DNA from: DATKEG01 sp035544515
Lineage (GTDB): Bacteria; Acidobacteriota; Vicinamibacteria; Fen-336
Assembly (NCBI GenBank): GCA_035544515.1
Contig: DATKEG010000007.1
Span: 1-19,224 of the forward strand
Length of the DNA stretch: 19,224 nt
Direction: 5' to 3'
Made by a program: the position numbers and the translations under genes. The notes beneath the pieces were generated by a model. It ran no database searches, had not been told where the DNA came from, and worked only from the letters and a program-made list of their open reading frames with translations. Positions within the stretch are counted from its first letter, which is position 1. Each line of letters opens with the position of its first letter. This document shows positions 1 through 8,233 of the stretch, one piece after another.

Positions 1-663
1 CTCGCCGCCGCCTGCGGCGCGGCGGCCGGCGGGGGCGAAGGCGGAAGGGGCGGCGCGATCGGACGCAACGGGCCGCTGACGCGCGGCGGCGCGGGAGCGA
101 TGCGGATGCTGGGCGGGAAGGCGGACGCGCCCGCGGGAGCCGGCGGCGCGGGGGCCGGCGCGGCCGTGGGGGTCACGAACGGCTCCGGCGCGGCTTCCGT
201 CTCCGGCTCGAGCGGCTCCTCTTCCTCGTCTTCGACCGGGGGCGGAGGAGGCGTGGCCACCTTGGGCGCGAGGCGCGGAGCGCCGGGCGCGTGCAGCAGG
301 GCGGGCGGCGGTTCCTCGGAGGGCCGCGGCGCGGGCTTCTCCTCGCCCCGGCCCTTTCCCTTCTTGCGCGCCTCCGCCGCCGCCTGCGCCTCGGCGGCGG
401 CCTTCTCGCGGGCCTCCTTCTCCGCCGCGATGCGCGCAACCCGCACCTGCTCCTGCTGCTCTCTTTCGGCCTCGTCCTCTTCGCTGCCGTAGATGCGCCG
501 CTTGCGCGCGGCCAGCGCGTCGATCTTGAGCGCGCGCTTGAGCTTGTCGGCGGTATCTTCGTCGACCGAGCTGCTGGCCGTCTTGACGTCCACGCCCAGC
601 CTCTTGAGGCGGTCGATGACTTCCTGGCTCGAGAGGTTCAGGTCCCTCGCGAGCTGGAAGACC

Positions 664-677
<14 letters not shown>
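1..677 (-). CDS. infB: Translation initiation factor IF-2, N-terminal part (runs off left edge)
   Basis: IF-2 is the GTPase that brings initiator tRNA to the 30S subunit. Only the first 225 codons are in the window and the frame is open to base 1. Residues 1-52 match the IF-2 N-terminal fold (MLNVRVFQLARDLNLSSQEV, then a VIDRLKRLGVDVK-type helix and a SSVDEDTADKL segment). A charged Glu/Ala/Lys helix follows, then a long Pro/Ala-rich linker, as is usual before the G domain, which is not visible here. The ATG at 677-675 is preceded by GGAGG eight bases upstream, lying inside the end of nusA. The gene therefore overlaps nusA by 14 bases and is the last visible gene of rimP-nusA-infB. A ylxR gene, often found between nusA and infB, is absent. 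The family call is very secure. Confidence 0.93.
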
Positions 678-2214
<1,537 letters not shown>

Positions 2215-2232
2215 CGTCCTTCTTCCAACTTC

Positions 2233-2703
2233 CTACTTGAATTCCACTTCCAGCCGGCCGTGCGCGATCTTCTCGAACGGGATGCGCGTCACGGTGCCAC
2301 CGTCCTTCTCCGCCAGGCTGACCGCGCCCCCGTCCACGGACAGGATGCGGCCGGTCCAGTGGCGCCGCCCGTCGAGAGGCTCGTAGCTGGAGAGCCGGGC
2401 CAGGCGACCCTGATAACGCCGGTAGTCCGCCTCGGTCTTGAGCGGCCGGTCCAGACCGGGCGAGGACACCTCGAGGGTGTACGCGGAATCGATGGGGTCC
2501 TCGGCGTCCAGTATGGCGGAGACCTCCTCGGACACCGACTGCAGGTCGTCGAGCCCGATGCCACCGGGCTTGTCCACGAACAGGCGCAGGAGCTGTCCCC
2601 CGGGCGCCCTCTTCACCTCGACGTCCACCAGCTCGAACCCGCGGCTGGAGGTCACGCGCTCGGCCACGTCCCGCACCGTTTCCTTGAGTCCACGCTCCGT
2701 CAG
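2233..2703 (-). CDS. rimP: Ribosome maturation factor RimP
   Basis: RimP assists 30S subunit assembly. The family signature is clear: RGFELVDVEV, a strand reading LLRLFVDKPGGIGLDDL, then the hallmark YTLEVSSPGLDRPL, followed by the C-terminal SH3-like barrel (TGRILSVDGGAVSLAEK). The start is uncertain. The longest frame begins at an ATG at 2751, but that would translate straight through an intrinsic-terminator hairpin (2718-2744) and give about 37 residues before GFELV. E. coli RimP has about 20, as I recall it. A CTG at 2703 gives 21 residues and sits nine bases after GGGAG, so I chose it. A GTG at 2676 is the shortest alternative. It is the first gene of rimP-nusA-infB. The family call is secure; the start is only a moderate inference. 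Confidence 0.93.
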   Translation of the reverse strand: MTERGLKETVRDVAERVTSSRGFELVDVEVKRAPGGQLLRLFVDKPGGIGLDDLQSVSEEVSAILDAEDPIDSAYTLEVSSPGLDRPLKTEADYRRYQGRLARLSSYEPLDGRRHWTGRILSVDGGAVSLAEKDGGTVTRIPFEKIAHGRLEVEFK

Positions 2704-2710
2704 CCCCGTT

Positions 2711-2717
2711 CTCTCCC
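2711..2717 (-). promoter_or_regulatory. Probable rimP ribosome binding site
   Basis: On the minus strand this reads GGGAGAG and directly follows the T-tract of the leader hairpin. It is spaced about nine bases from an in-frame CTG at 2703. The same purines can pair with TTCTCCC (2730-2736), which is the loop and half of the 3' arm of the upstream hairpin. It therefore both supports the downstream start and may take part in an alternative fold. Confidence 0.45.
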
Positions 2718-2744
2718 AAAAAAAAGAGTGGGAGAACCCACTCT
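2718..2744 (-). terminator. Intrinsic terminator/attenuator hairpin in the rimP leader
   Basis: On the minus strand AGAGTGGG (2744-2737), loop TTCT (2736-2733) and CCCACTCT (2732-2725) form a perfect 8-bp stem with a 4-base loop. The stem runs straight into eight consecutive T's (2725-2718). This is the cleanest Rho-independent terminator in the window. It lies between the predicted rimP promoter and the rimP coding region, so it is better placed to attenuate rimP-nusA-infB than merely to end rimO. NusA itself stimulates intrinsic termination, which would allow negative feedback. Confidence 0.85.
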
Positions 2745-2771
2745 GGTGCATCCCCCCGAGCTGGAACGGCC

Positions 2772-2800
2772 ATGATACCAGGGAACTCCAGGGGTGGCAA
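2772..2800 (-). promoter_or_regulatory. Sigma-70 type promoter for rimP-nusA-infB
   Basis: On the minus strand TTGCCA (2800-2795) and TATCAT (2777-2772) are separated by exactly 17 bases. Each hexamer matches the consensus at five of six positions. Predicted transcription starts near base 2765. This would give a short leader that holds the terminator hairpin before rimP translation begins. It is the strongest promoter match I found in this GC-rich window. Confidence 0.7.
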
Positions 2801-2842
2801 GGAGAAACGCCCGGCGTGGCCGGGTCACCCGAAATGCCCGCG

Positions 2843-4174
2843 TCAGGCGACTATGCGCCCGACCAGGTCGTAGGGATGGGCCTCGGTGATCTCGCAGGTC
2901 ACGAAGCTGCCGGGCGCCGCCTCGCCGTCGTTGACGATGACCGAGCCGTCGATCTCCGGCGCCTGCGTCGAGACCCGGCCGCGCAGGAGCAGCTCGCTCT
3001 CCGGGTGGGCGCCCTCGAGGAGCACCTCGACCCTCTCCCCCACCCGGGCGCGGTTGCGGCGGGCCGAGATCTCCTGCTGGACGGCGAGCAGGCGCTTCCG
3101 CCTGCGCTCCTTCACCCCGGCCGCCACCCGGCCGGGCAGCGCGAAGGATGCCGTGTCCTCCTCGTCCGAATAGGTGAACACGCCGACGTTGTCGAACTCG
3201 GCGGCCTTCACCAGGGCCAGCAGCTCGTCGAACTCCGCGTCGGTCTCCCCCGGGAACCCGACGATGAACGAGGTGCGGAAGGCCACCCCGGGCACGCGCT
3301 CGCGCACGCGCTCCACCATGCCGAGCAGGTTGCCGCGGCCCGTCGGCCGCTTCATCCGACGCAGCACCGCCTCGCTCGCGTGCTGCAGCGGCATGTCCAC
3401 GTACTTCACCACCCTGTCCTCGGAGGCGATGGCCTCGAGGATGCGGTCGGTGACCGTGGCCGGGTAGGCGTACATGACGCGGATCCAGCGCAGGCCGTCC
3501 ACCCTGCCGAGCCGGCGCAGCAGCGTGGCCAGGCCGTCGCGCAGGCCGAGGTCGAGGCCGTAGCGGGTCGAGTCCTGGGCCACCAGCACCAGCTCGCGCA
3601 CGCCGCGCGCGGCCAGGCCCTCCGCCTCGAGCACGATGTCGTCGAGCGCGCGGCTGCGATGCAGGCCGCGGAGCCGGGGAATGATGCAGAAGGTGCACAC
3701 GTAGTCGCACCCTTCGCTGATCTTCAGGTACGCGAGCCACGGCGGCGTGGAGAGCACTCGCGGCGAGGCGTGGTCGTAGATCCAGGTGGGCCGTCCGGCC
3801 TCGGCGTCCGTGCGCGTGTCCTCGCCCTCGACGGCGTCCAGGATGCCCGCGACCTGCCCCGTACCGAGGGTGGCGTCGATCTCCGGAATCTCGCGCCGCA
3901 ACTCGGCGTCGTAGCGCTGGGCCAGGCAGCCCGTGACCACCAGCCGCCGCGCGCGCCCCGACCGCTTCTCCCGCGCCATCTCCAGGATCGCGTCCACCGA
4001 CTCCTGCTTCGCCCGGTCGATGAAGGCACAGGTGTTCACCACGATGACGTCGGCCTGACTGGGATCCGTCACGAGGTCGTGCCCGCGCCGCTGCAGGTGA
4101 CCCAACATGACCTCCCCGTCCACCAGGTTCTTGGGGCAGCCCAGGCTGACCAGGCCGACGCTCACCTTCTTCAC
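2843..4174 (-). CDS. rimO: Ribosomal protein S12 methylthiotransferase RimO (radical SAM)
   Basis: RimO adds a methylthio group to a conserved Asp of ribosomal protein S12. Counting from the GTG at 4174, the protein has 443 aa. The N-terminal UPF0004 domain begins VGLVSLGCPKNLVDGEVML and has the three auxiliary-cluster cysteines C13, C49 and C83. The radical SAM motif CxxxCxxC is C156, C160 and C163 within KISEGCDYVCTFCIIPRLRG. Further signatures are DMPLQHAS and FIVGFPGETDAEF. A TRAM domain lies at the C-terminus (about 375-443) and contains APEIDGSVIVND, which is RimO-like rather than MiaB-like. The open frame extends upstream to 4339, but that extra part is low-quality sequence and known RimO proteins start close to the GTG. 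The rimP promoter lies just downstream, so rimO is probably transcribed separately or reads into the attenuator. Confidence 0.95.
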   Translation of the reverse strand: MKKVSVGLVSLGCPKNLVDGEVMLGHLQRRGHDLVTDPSQADVIVVNTCAFIDRAKQESVDAILEMAREKRSGRARRLVVTGCLAQRYDAELRREIPEIDATLGTGQVAGILDAVEGEDTRTDAEAGRPTWIYDHASPRVLSTPPWLAYLKISEGCDYVCTFCIIPRLRGLHRSRALDDIVLEAEGLAARGVRELVLVAQDSTRYGLDLGLRDGLATLLRRLGRVDGLRWIRVMYAYPATVTDRILEAIASEDRVVKYVDMPLQHASEAVLRRMKRPTGRGNLLGMVERVRERVPGVAFRTSFIVGFPGETDAEFDELLALVKAAEFDNVGVFTYSDEEDTASFALPGRVAAGVKERRRKRLLAVQQEISARRNRARVGERVEVLLEGAHPESELLLRGRVSTQAPEIDGSVIVNDGEAAPGSFVTCEITEAHPYDLVGRIVA

Positions 4175-4346
4175 CGCAGAGGACGCCGGGGAGCGTGCAG
4201 GAACGGATCGAAGGCCGTCGAACGTGACCGGCGTCCAGGCGGGAGCAGCCCCGCAGGCGGAGCGTTTCATTTCGCGGCGCGGCGAATTTACTTCGACGCG
4301 CGCGCTCAACGACGCTGAACGCGCAGCCGGAGGGGCCAATTGACGC

Positions 4347-4616
4347 TCAATGGGCCTTGTCGGGCGTGTCGATCTGGTTGCCCCACTCGCGGAGCTTCTC
4401 GCGGTCGCTCGCGGCGTAGAGCTCGTCGCCGATGTCCGCCACCTGGTCGCTGATGCCGCCGACCACTTCCTGCTCCTCGCCCTGCTGGGCGATCAGCGAA
4501 AGATGGTGCGCGATGGCGTCGAGGCGGGGCACGGCCTTGTCCATGGCCAGGAGCAGGCCCTCGACCAGCTCCACGAGCGCCGTCCGGCTCAGCCCGTCGT
4601 GCCATGTGGGTTCCAT
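4347..4616 (-). CDS. Hypothetical 89-aa protein
   Basis: I do not recognise this protein. It begins MEPTWHDGLSRTALVELVEG and is short, acidic, mostly helical by composition, and lacks a signal peptide or membrane segment. It contains no Cys. A helix-rich middle (LVEGLLLAMDKAVPRLDAIA) could form a small bundle or dimerisation helix. The ATG has a strong GGGAGG five to seven bases upstream, which supports it as a real gene. It lies upstream of rimO on the same strand, with 172 bases between them, and is divergent from the membrane protein gene at 4717 across a 100-base gap. I see no convincing promoter hexamers in that gap. A small palindrome (ATTGA-CGC-TCAAT) covers the stop codon but has no T-tract. 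Confidence 0.72.
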   Translation of the reverse strand: MEPTWHDGLSRTALVELVEGLLLAMDKAVPRLDAIAHHLSLIAQQGEEQEVVGGISDQVADIGDELYAASDREKLREWGNQIDTPDKAH

Positions 4617-4716
4617 GTTCCCTCCCCCCGGCCGGCGCCACTACGGCCCTCGACCAAACAACCCATCGTAGCGTAAGCTGCTCGACTCACCTAAACATGG
4701 GTCCAAGGAGGAGAGA

Positions 4717-5496
4717 GTGACCACAGGAGCGAAGGTCGCCATCGGGTGCGCGGCCGTGGCCATGCTGGGGCTCATCGTCGTGGTGGCGGGCCTCGGCGGC
4801 GCCGCCTGGTGGGCCAAGGGCAAGGTGGAGGAGGTGGCGGGGGGCCAGGACCGGATCGAGCGGCTGCAGGAGCGGGCCAACCGGAACGACTTCCGCCGGC
4901 CGTCGGACGGACTCATCGTGGAAGCGCGGCTGCAGAAGTTCCTGGACGTGCGACGGCGCGTGTACGACGTCTACAAGAAGTACGAGAAGGACCTGGAGGC
5001 GCGCGGCACGAAGGAGCAGGCGGACTTCGGGGACGTGACCGCCGCGTTCGGGATGATCAACGAGATCCGTCTGGCGCAGGCGCAGGCCCAGGCCGACGTG
5101 GGCATGAGCGACGACGAGTACCGCTTCCTCGTGGAGCAGGTCTACAAGACCATGTGGGCCGCCGAGGTGGCGAAGCGGACCGGCGGCCAGAGCGTGTCGG
5201 AGGCCGCGGGAGCGATGTACGACCAGGCCGCGCAGGCCATGGCCAGGGCGGCCGAGCAGGCCCGCCAGGCGCGCGAGGCGGCCGAGCGGCAGGGCGACGA
5301 CGAGGCCGAGGACGCGGCCGAGCAGAGCGAGGAGAAGGTCGCGGACGGCGTGGACGAGCTCCGCCAGCAGGCGGCGGAGGCGCGCGAGCGGGCGGAGGAG
5401 ATGGACGTCCCGCCGGCGAACGTCGCGCTCTTCCGGAAGTACGAGCCCCAGATCAGGCAATACGCCATGACCGGCCTGGAGTGGATCGGGCTGTAG
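4717..5496 (+). CDS. Membrane-anchored Ala/Glu-rich coiled-coil protein of unknown function
   Basis: The 259-aa protein begins with GTG, preceded by an excellent AAGGAGG. A single hydrophobic segment at about residues 8-31 (GCAAVAMLGLIVVVAGLGGA) is followed by a Trp-Trp-x-Lys boundary. This suggests an N-terminal anchor with the rest outside the cytoplasm. The middle (about 60-150) has ordinary globular composition (FGDVTAAFGMINEIRLAQAQ). Residues about 165-235 are strongly helical and rich in Ala, Glu, Arg and Gln (AARQAREAAERQGDD-like), and are probably coiled coil. Cys11 near the start looks superficially like a lipobox, but it precedes the hydrophobic stretch, so a lipoprotein is unlikely. 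I cannot assign a family. The next gene starts 25 bases downstream with its own ribosome binding site, so the two are probably co-transcribed. Confidence 0.78.
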   Translation: MTTGAKVAIGCAAVAMLGLIVVVAGLGGAAWWAKGKVEEVAGGQDRIERLQERANRNDFRRPSDGLIVEARLQKFLDVRRRVYDVYKKYEKDLEARGTKEQADFGDVTAAFGMINEIRLAQAQAQADVGMSDDEYRFLVEQVYKTMWAAEVAKRTGGQSVSEAAGAMYDQAAQAMARAAEQARQAREAAERQGDDEAEDAAEQSEEKVADGVDELRQQAAEARERAEEMDVPPANVALFRKYEPQIRQYAMTGLEWIGL

Positions 5497-5521
5497 AATG
5501 GGTAGCAAGGAGGGAACCCCC

Positions 5522-5845
5522 ATGCGCACGTGGATCCCGTGGGTGGCGTTGGTCCTGGCGGTCTCTTTTGTGACGGCGCCGGGGGTCCAGCCTGGCGCGG
5601 CCGCTCAGGAGCCGAAGAAGTACCGCTCGGTCGAGGCCGAGGTGGTTTCGGCCGACGTCGAGGACATGACGCTCGCGGTGAGGGTGGACGGCGAGGAGAA
5701 GACCCTGGCCGTCAGCCGGCTCGCCAAGGCGCGCCTCTCGGAGGTGAAGGCGGGCGACAAGGTAGTGCTGAGCTGCAAGGACGTCGAGGGCAAGGACCGC
5801 GAGGTCGTGTCCATCCGTCCGGCGCGGGAGGCGCCGTCCCGGTAG
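5522..5845 (+). CDS. Small exported protein of unknown function
   Basis: The 107-aa product has a typical signal peptide: MRTW, a hydrophobic core (VALVLAVSFVTA) and a likely cleavage after AAA near residues 27-29. The mature part is about 78 residues and beta-rich, with alternating hydrophobic strands (VEAEVVSADVEDMTLAVRV, KVVLSCKDVEGKDREVVSI). This is compatible with a small OB- or SH3-like barrel, with a single Cys in the mature part. I chose the ATG at 5522 because AAGGAGGG lies eight bases upstream. The open frame extends to an ATG at 5498, but that start would place the ribosome binding site inside the gene. It follows the coiled-coil protein gene closely, so an envelope role in the same unit is plausible. 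No function can be assigned. Confidence 0.78.
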   Translation: MRTWIPWVALVLAVSFVTAPGVQPGAAAQEPKKYRSVEAEVVSADVEDMTLAVRVDGEEKTLAVSRLAKARLSEVKAGDKVVLSCKDVEGKDREVVSIRPAREAPSR

Positions 5846-5975
5846 CCGCCCGCCCGGCCGCCGTCCGCCTGGTGCTTTTTGCTCAGGCTCGTTACCCCGC
5901 CCCCGGCATAGAATTCGGGCCGGAGCACCGGGTGTGCCCGCGTCGCGCGCGGCGCGCACCGGCGGGAGGTGGACC

Positions 5976-7136
5976 ATGGCGCGCATGACGGCGGTGGTAT
6001 TCCTGTCCCTGACGCTGCTCGCCGCGGCCGCGAGCGAAGCCGCGCCTCCCGCGCCGGAGCCCTATGTCCCGGCGCGGACGTGCGCCACGTGCCACCAGAC
6101 CATCCATCTCCTCTGGTCGGAGTCGGAGCATGCCCGCGCGGCGACCAAGCCGGCGTACCTCGAGGCGCTCGGTGCCGCGGTCGCCGGGGCTTCCGACCCG
6201 CAAGCGGTCCGGCGCGGCTGCGTGTGGTGCCATGCTCCGACCGCGCTCGTCACGGGCGACTACGACCTCCGGCGGCCCATCACCCGGGAGGGCGTGTCCT
6301 GCGACTTCTGCCACACCGTGGCCGACGTGGACCTGGCCAGGCCCGACCACCCCTTCGACCTGGATCCGGGCGACGTCAAGCGCGGCCCGCTGGAATACGC
6401 CACCTCGCCGTTCCACCGGACGGCGTATTCGCCGCTCCACAAGTCCAGTCCACTCCTCTGCGCGGCGTGCCACGAGCACACGAACGCCCAGGGCGTGGCC
6501 GTCCTCTCCACGTACACCGAGTGGAAGGCCGGCCCCTATCCGGAGCGCGGGCAGACCTGCCAGGAGTGCCACATGCCGCTCGTGCCCGGCGAAACCGTGC
6601 AGGGCCAGGGGCTCGCGTCCACGCAGCGCCGGATCAACCTGCACCGCCTCGTGGGCGGCAGCAGCCCGAGCCGCGTCCGCGCCGGTCTCGTCCTGCGCAT
6701 CCACTCGCTGGCCGTTTCCGGCGCGTCGGCCGACGTGCAGGTGGCGGTGGTGAACGCGGCGGTGGGCCACGCCGCGCCCGGCGGCCTCTCGAGCAAGAGC
6801 CTCGTGCTGGCCGTGGGCGTCGAGACCGCCGCCGGGCAGCTCCTCCACCGCCGGGAGCGGGTCTACCGGCGCGAGCTGAAGGACGCCGAAGGGCGCACGC
6901 TGGTCACCGTCGCCGACTTCTTCTTGAGGGCCGCCACGGTCGGCGCGGACACCCGCCTCCGCCAGAAGGAAGCCCGCTCCGAGCGCTTCACCGTCCCTCT
7001 TCCCGAGGACTGGAAGGCGATCGTGGCCCGTCTGGAGTACCGTGACGAGTCCGACCCCCGGGCCGGCGCGAAGACCACGCTGGTCACCGAGGTGCGTCGC
7101 GAGCGGGGGTCGGCGGGCTCCAGCGGCGCGCGCTGA
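5976..7136 (+). CDS. Exported five-haem c-type cytochrome (cytochrome c554-like)
   Basis: The 386-aa protein has a signal peptide (VVFLSLTLLAAAASEAAP) and five CxxCH haem c motifs, at residues 36-40, 82-86, 109-113, 162-166 and 195-199 (CATCH, CVWCH, CDFCH, CAACH, CQECH). All five lie in the first 200 residues. A haem-free C-terminal half contains NAAVGHAAPGG. This resembles the N-x-G-x-G-H-x-x-P-T-G segment common after haem domains in cytochrome c554-type proteins. It is likely a periplasmic electron carrier or a subunit of a redox enzyme. The substrate cannot be read from the sequence, and no reductase or quinol-oxidising partner is adjacent. The ATG at 5976 has GGGAGG just upstream; the open frame starts further up at 5934 but would disrupt the signal peptide. 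A 130-base gap precedes it. Its 3' end meets the glycosyltransferase gene tail to tail, nine bases apart. Confidence 0.92.
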   Translation: MARMTAVVFLSLTLLAAAASEAAPPAPEPYVPARTCATCHQTIHLLWSESEHARAATKPAYLEALGAAVAGASDPQAVRRGCVWCHAPTALVTGDYDLRRPITREGVSCDFCHTVADVDLARPDHPFDLDPGDVKRGPLEYATSPFHRTAYSPLHKSSPLLCAACHEHTNAQGVAVLSTYTEWKAGPYPERGQTCQECHMPLVPGETVQGQGLASTQRRINLHRLVGGSSPSRVRAGLVLRIHSLAVSGASADVQVAVVNAAVGHAAPGGLSSKSLVLAVGVETAAGQLLHRRERVYRRELKDAEGRTLVTVADFFLRAATVGADTRLRQKEARSERFTVPLPEDWKAIVARLEYRDESDPRAGAKTTLVTEVRRERGSAGSSGAR

Positions 7137-7145
7137 GAGGCGGGT

Positions 7146-8219
7146 TCAGGTCCCGAGGAGCCGGCGGGCGGCCACGAGCGCCCCCGAGGTGTCGGGCTCG
7201 GGCGGAAACGGCCTCGCCAGCGCCTCCTCCAGCGGACCGCGCAGGCGGCCCGCCGACAGGTCGCGGTTGCTGACGTGCACCGCCGGCAGGTACTCGCCCA
7301 TCTCCCGCACGAGGACCGGGTACTCCGGGAAGTCCCCGCGCTCCGTGTAGACGAGCCGGGTCCTCGCGCCGATCGCGTCCGACACGATGCCGTAGCCGGG
7401 CTTGGTGACCACCACGTCTACGGCGCCGACCACGTCTTCGTAGCCCAGGCCGAGGGCGCCGAGGTCCCCGGCCAGCGGCCGCACGTGCGCGGGAGCGTCC
7501 CGCACCGGTTCGCTCACCAGGAAATCGAACTCCGGCAGGCCGGCCAGCGCCTGCGCGCGGAACCCCGGGAGTCCGAGGCCGCCGAAGCTCACCAGCACCG
7601 CGGGCCGGTCGCCCAGCCCCAGCCTGCGGCGCGCGGCCTCCCGCGCCACGCGCGGCCGCCGGGCGACGAGCGGGATCCGCTCGCGCCGGGGGAAGGCGGG
7701 CATGTCCCCGGCAAACGGCAGCTCGAGCAGCAGGGTCGCGCCGCGATACGCCGCGGCCGCCTGCTCGGCCGCCTCGCCCAGGCCGGGATGGCGCACGGCC
7801 AGGTGCGCGTAGACCCGGTCCCAGGAGAAGTTGGCCAGCGCGATCGCGGGCACGCCCGCCTCGCGCGCGGCGGCGAAGGCCAGCGGAGGCACGTCCGCCA
7901 GCACGACGCGCGCGCCCACCGCGCGGAGCCAGCGCGCCTCCTCGGCCACGCGCGCCGGCCACGCCGCGGCGAAGGCCCGCCACTTCGTGAGCGTGGCCGC
8001 CTCGTCGATGGTGAGCGCGTCCTTCTGCGCCAGGCCCACGTCGCAGGCGTCGGCCCGCACGCTCACGCCTTCGCCGAGCGCATCCCGGAACAGGCGCTCC
8101 GGCGCCAGCGTCACCACCTGCAGCGGCGTCCCCGGCGCCAGCCGCCGGACCTCGCGCAGCACTTCCGCCGTGCGCGTGGCGTGGCCGAACCCATGGCCGG
8201 TGACGTAGGCGGCGATCAC
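7146..8219 (-). CDS. Glycosyltransferase-like protein (MurG / L-arabinokinase N-terminal type)
   Basis: The 357-aa protein starts MIAAYVTGHGFGHATRTAEV. The GHGFGHATR loop is characteristic of GT-B fold proteins related to MurG and to the N-terminal glycosyltransferase-like half of plant L-arabinokinase. The second half has VLVSFGGLG and VDVVVTKPGYGIVSDAIGAR (about residues 265-285), matching the nucleotide-sugar binding domain with its KxGxG...D/E segment. Hence it probably transfers a sugar from an NDP-sugar or binds one; the acceptor is unknown. It begins with GTG, 14 bases after the asnS stop, with only a weak ribosome binding site, so it likely depends on readthrough from upstream genes. 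It is the last gene of the long minus-strand run. Its position next to a sugar kinase and a nucleotidyltransferase, interrupted only by asnS, suggests a shared sugar pathway. Confidence 0.82.
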   Translation of the reverse strand: MIAAYVTGHGFGHATRTAEVLREVRRLAPGTPLQVVTLAPERLFRDALGEGVSVRADACDVGLAQKDALTIDEAATLTKWRAFAAAWPARVAEEARWLRAVGARVVLADVPPLAFAAAREAGVPAIALANFSWDRVYAHLAVRHPGLGEAAEQAAAAYRGATLLLELPFAGDMPAFPRRERIPLVARRPRVAREAARRRLGLGDRPAVLVSFGGLGLPGFRAQALAGLPEFDFLVSEPVRDAPAHVRPLAGDLGALGLGYEDVVGAVDVVVTKPGYGIVSDAIGARTRLVYTERGDFPEYPVLVREMGEYLPAVHVSNRDLSAGRLRGPLEEALARPFPPEPDTSGALVAARRLLGT

Positions 8220-8233
8220 TGCAGGCTCGTGTC

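Noticed and set aside
2438..4318. 626-codon plus-strand frame opposite rimP and rimO
   Set aside because: Same GC-driven shadow; both opposing genes have full family signatures, and the frame has no domain or good start site.
4337..4355. Palindrome ATTGA-CGC-TCAAT at the stop of the 89-aa gene
   Set aside because: The stem is short with a mismatch and no T-tract on either strand, so I do not call a terminator.
4697..4720. Seven-codon upstream frame (ATG ... AGG AGG AGA GAG TGA) whose stop overlaps the GTG of the coiled-coil protein
   Set aside because: The arginine codons are simply the Shine-Dalgarno read in frame, and the ATG has no ribosome binding site of its own. Probably coincidence.
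5879..5914. TAGAAT (5909-5914) as a -10 box for the five-haem cytochrome
   Set aside because: No acceptable -35 lies 16-18 bases upstream; the nearest TTG-containing hexamer is 24 bases away.
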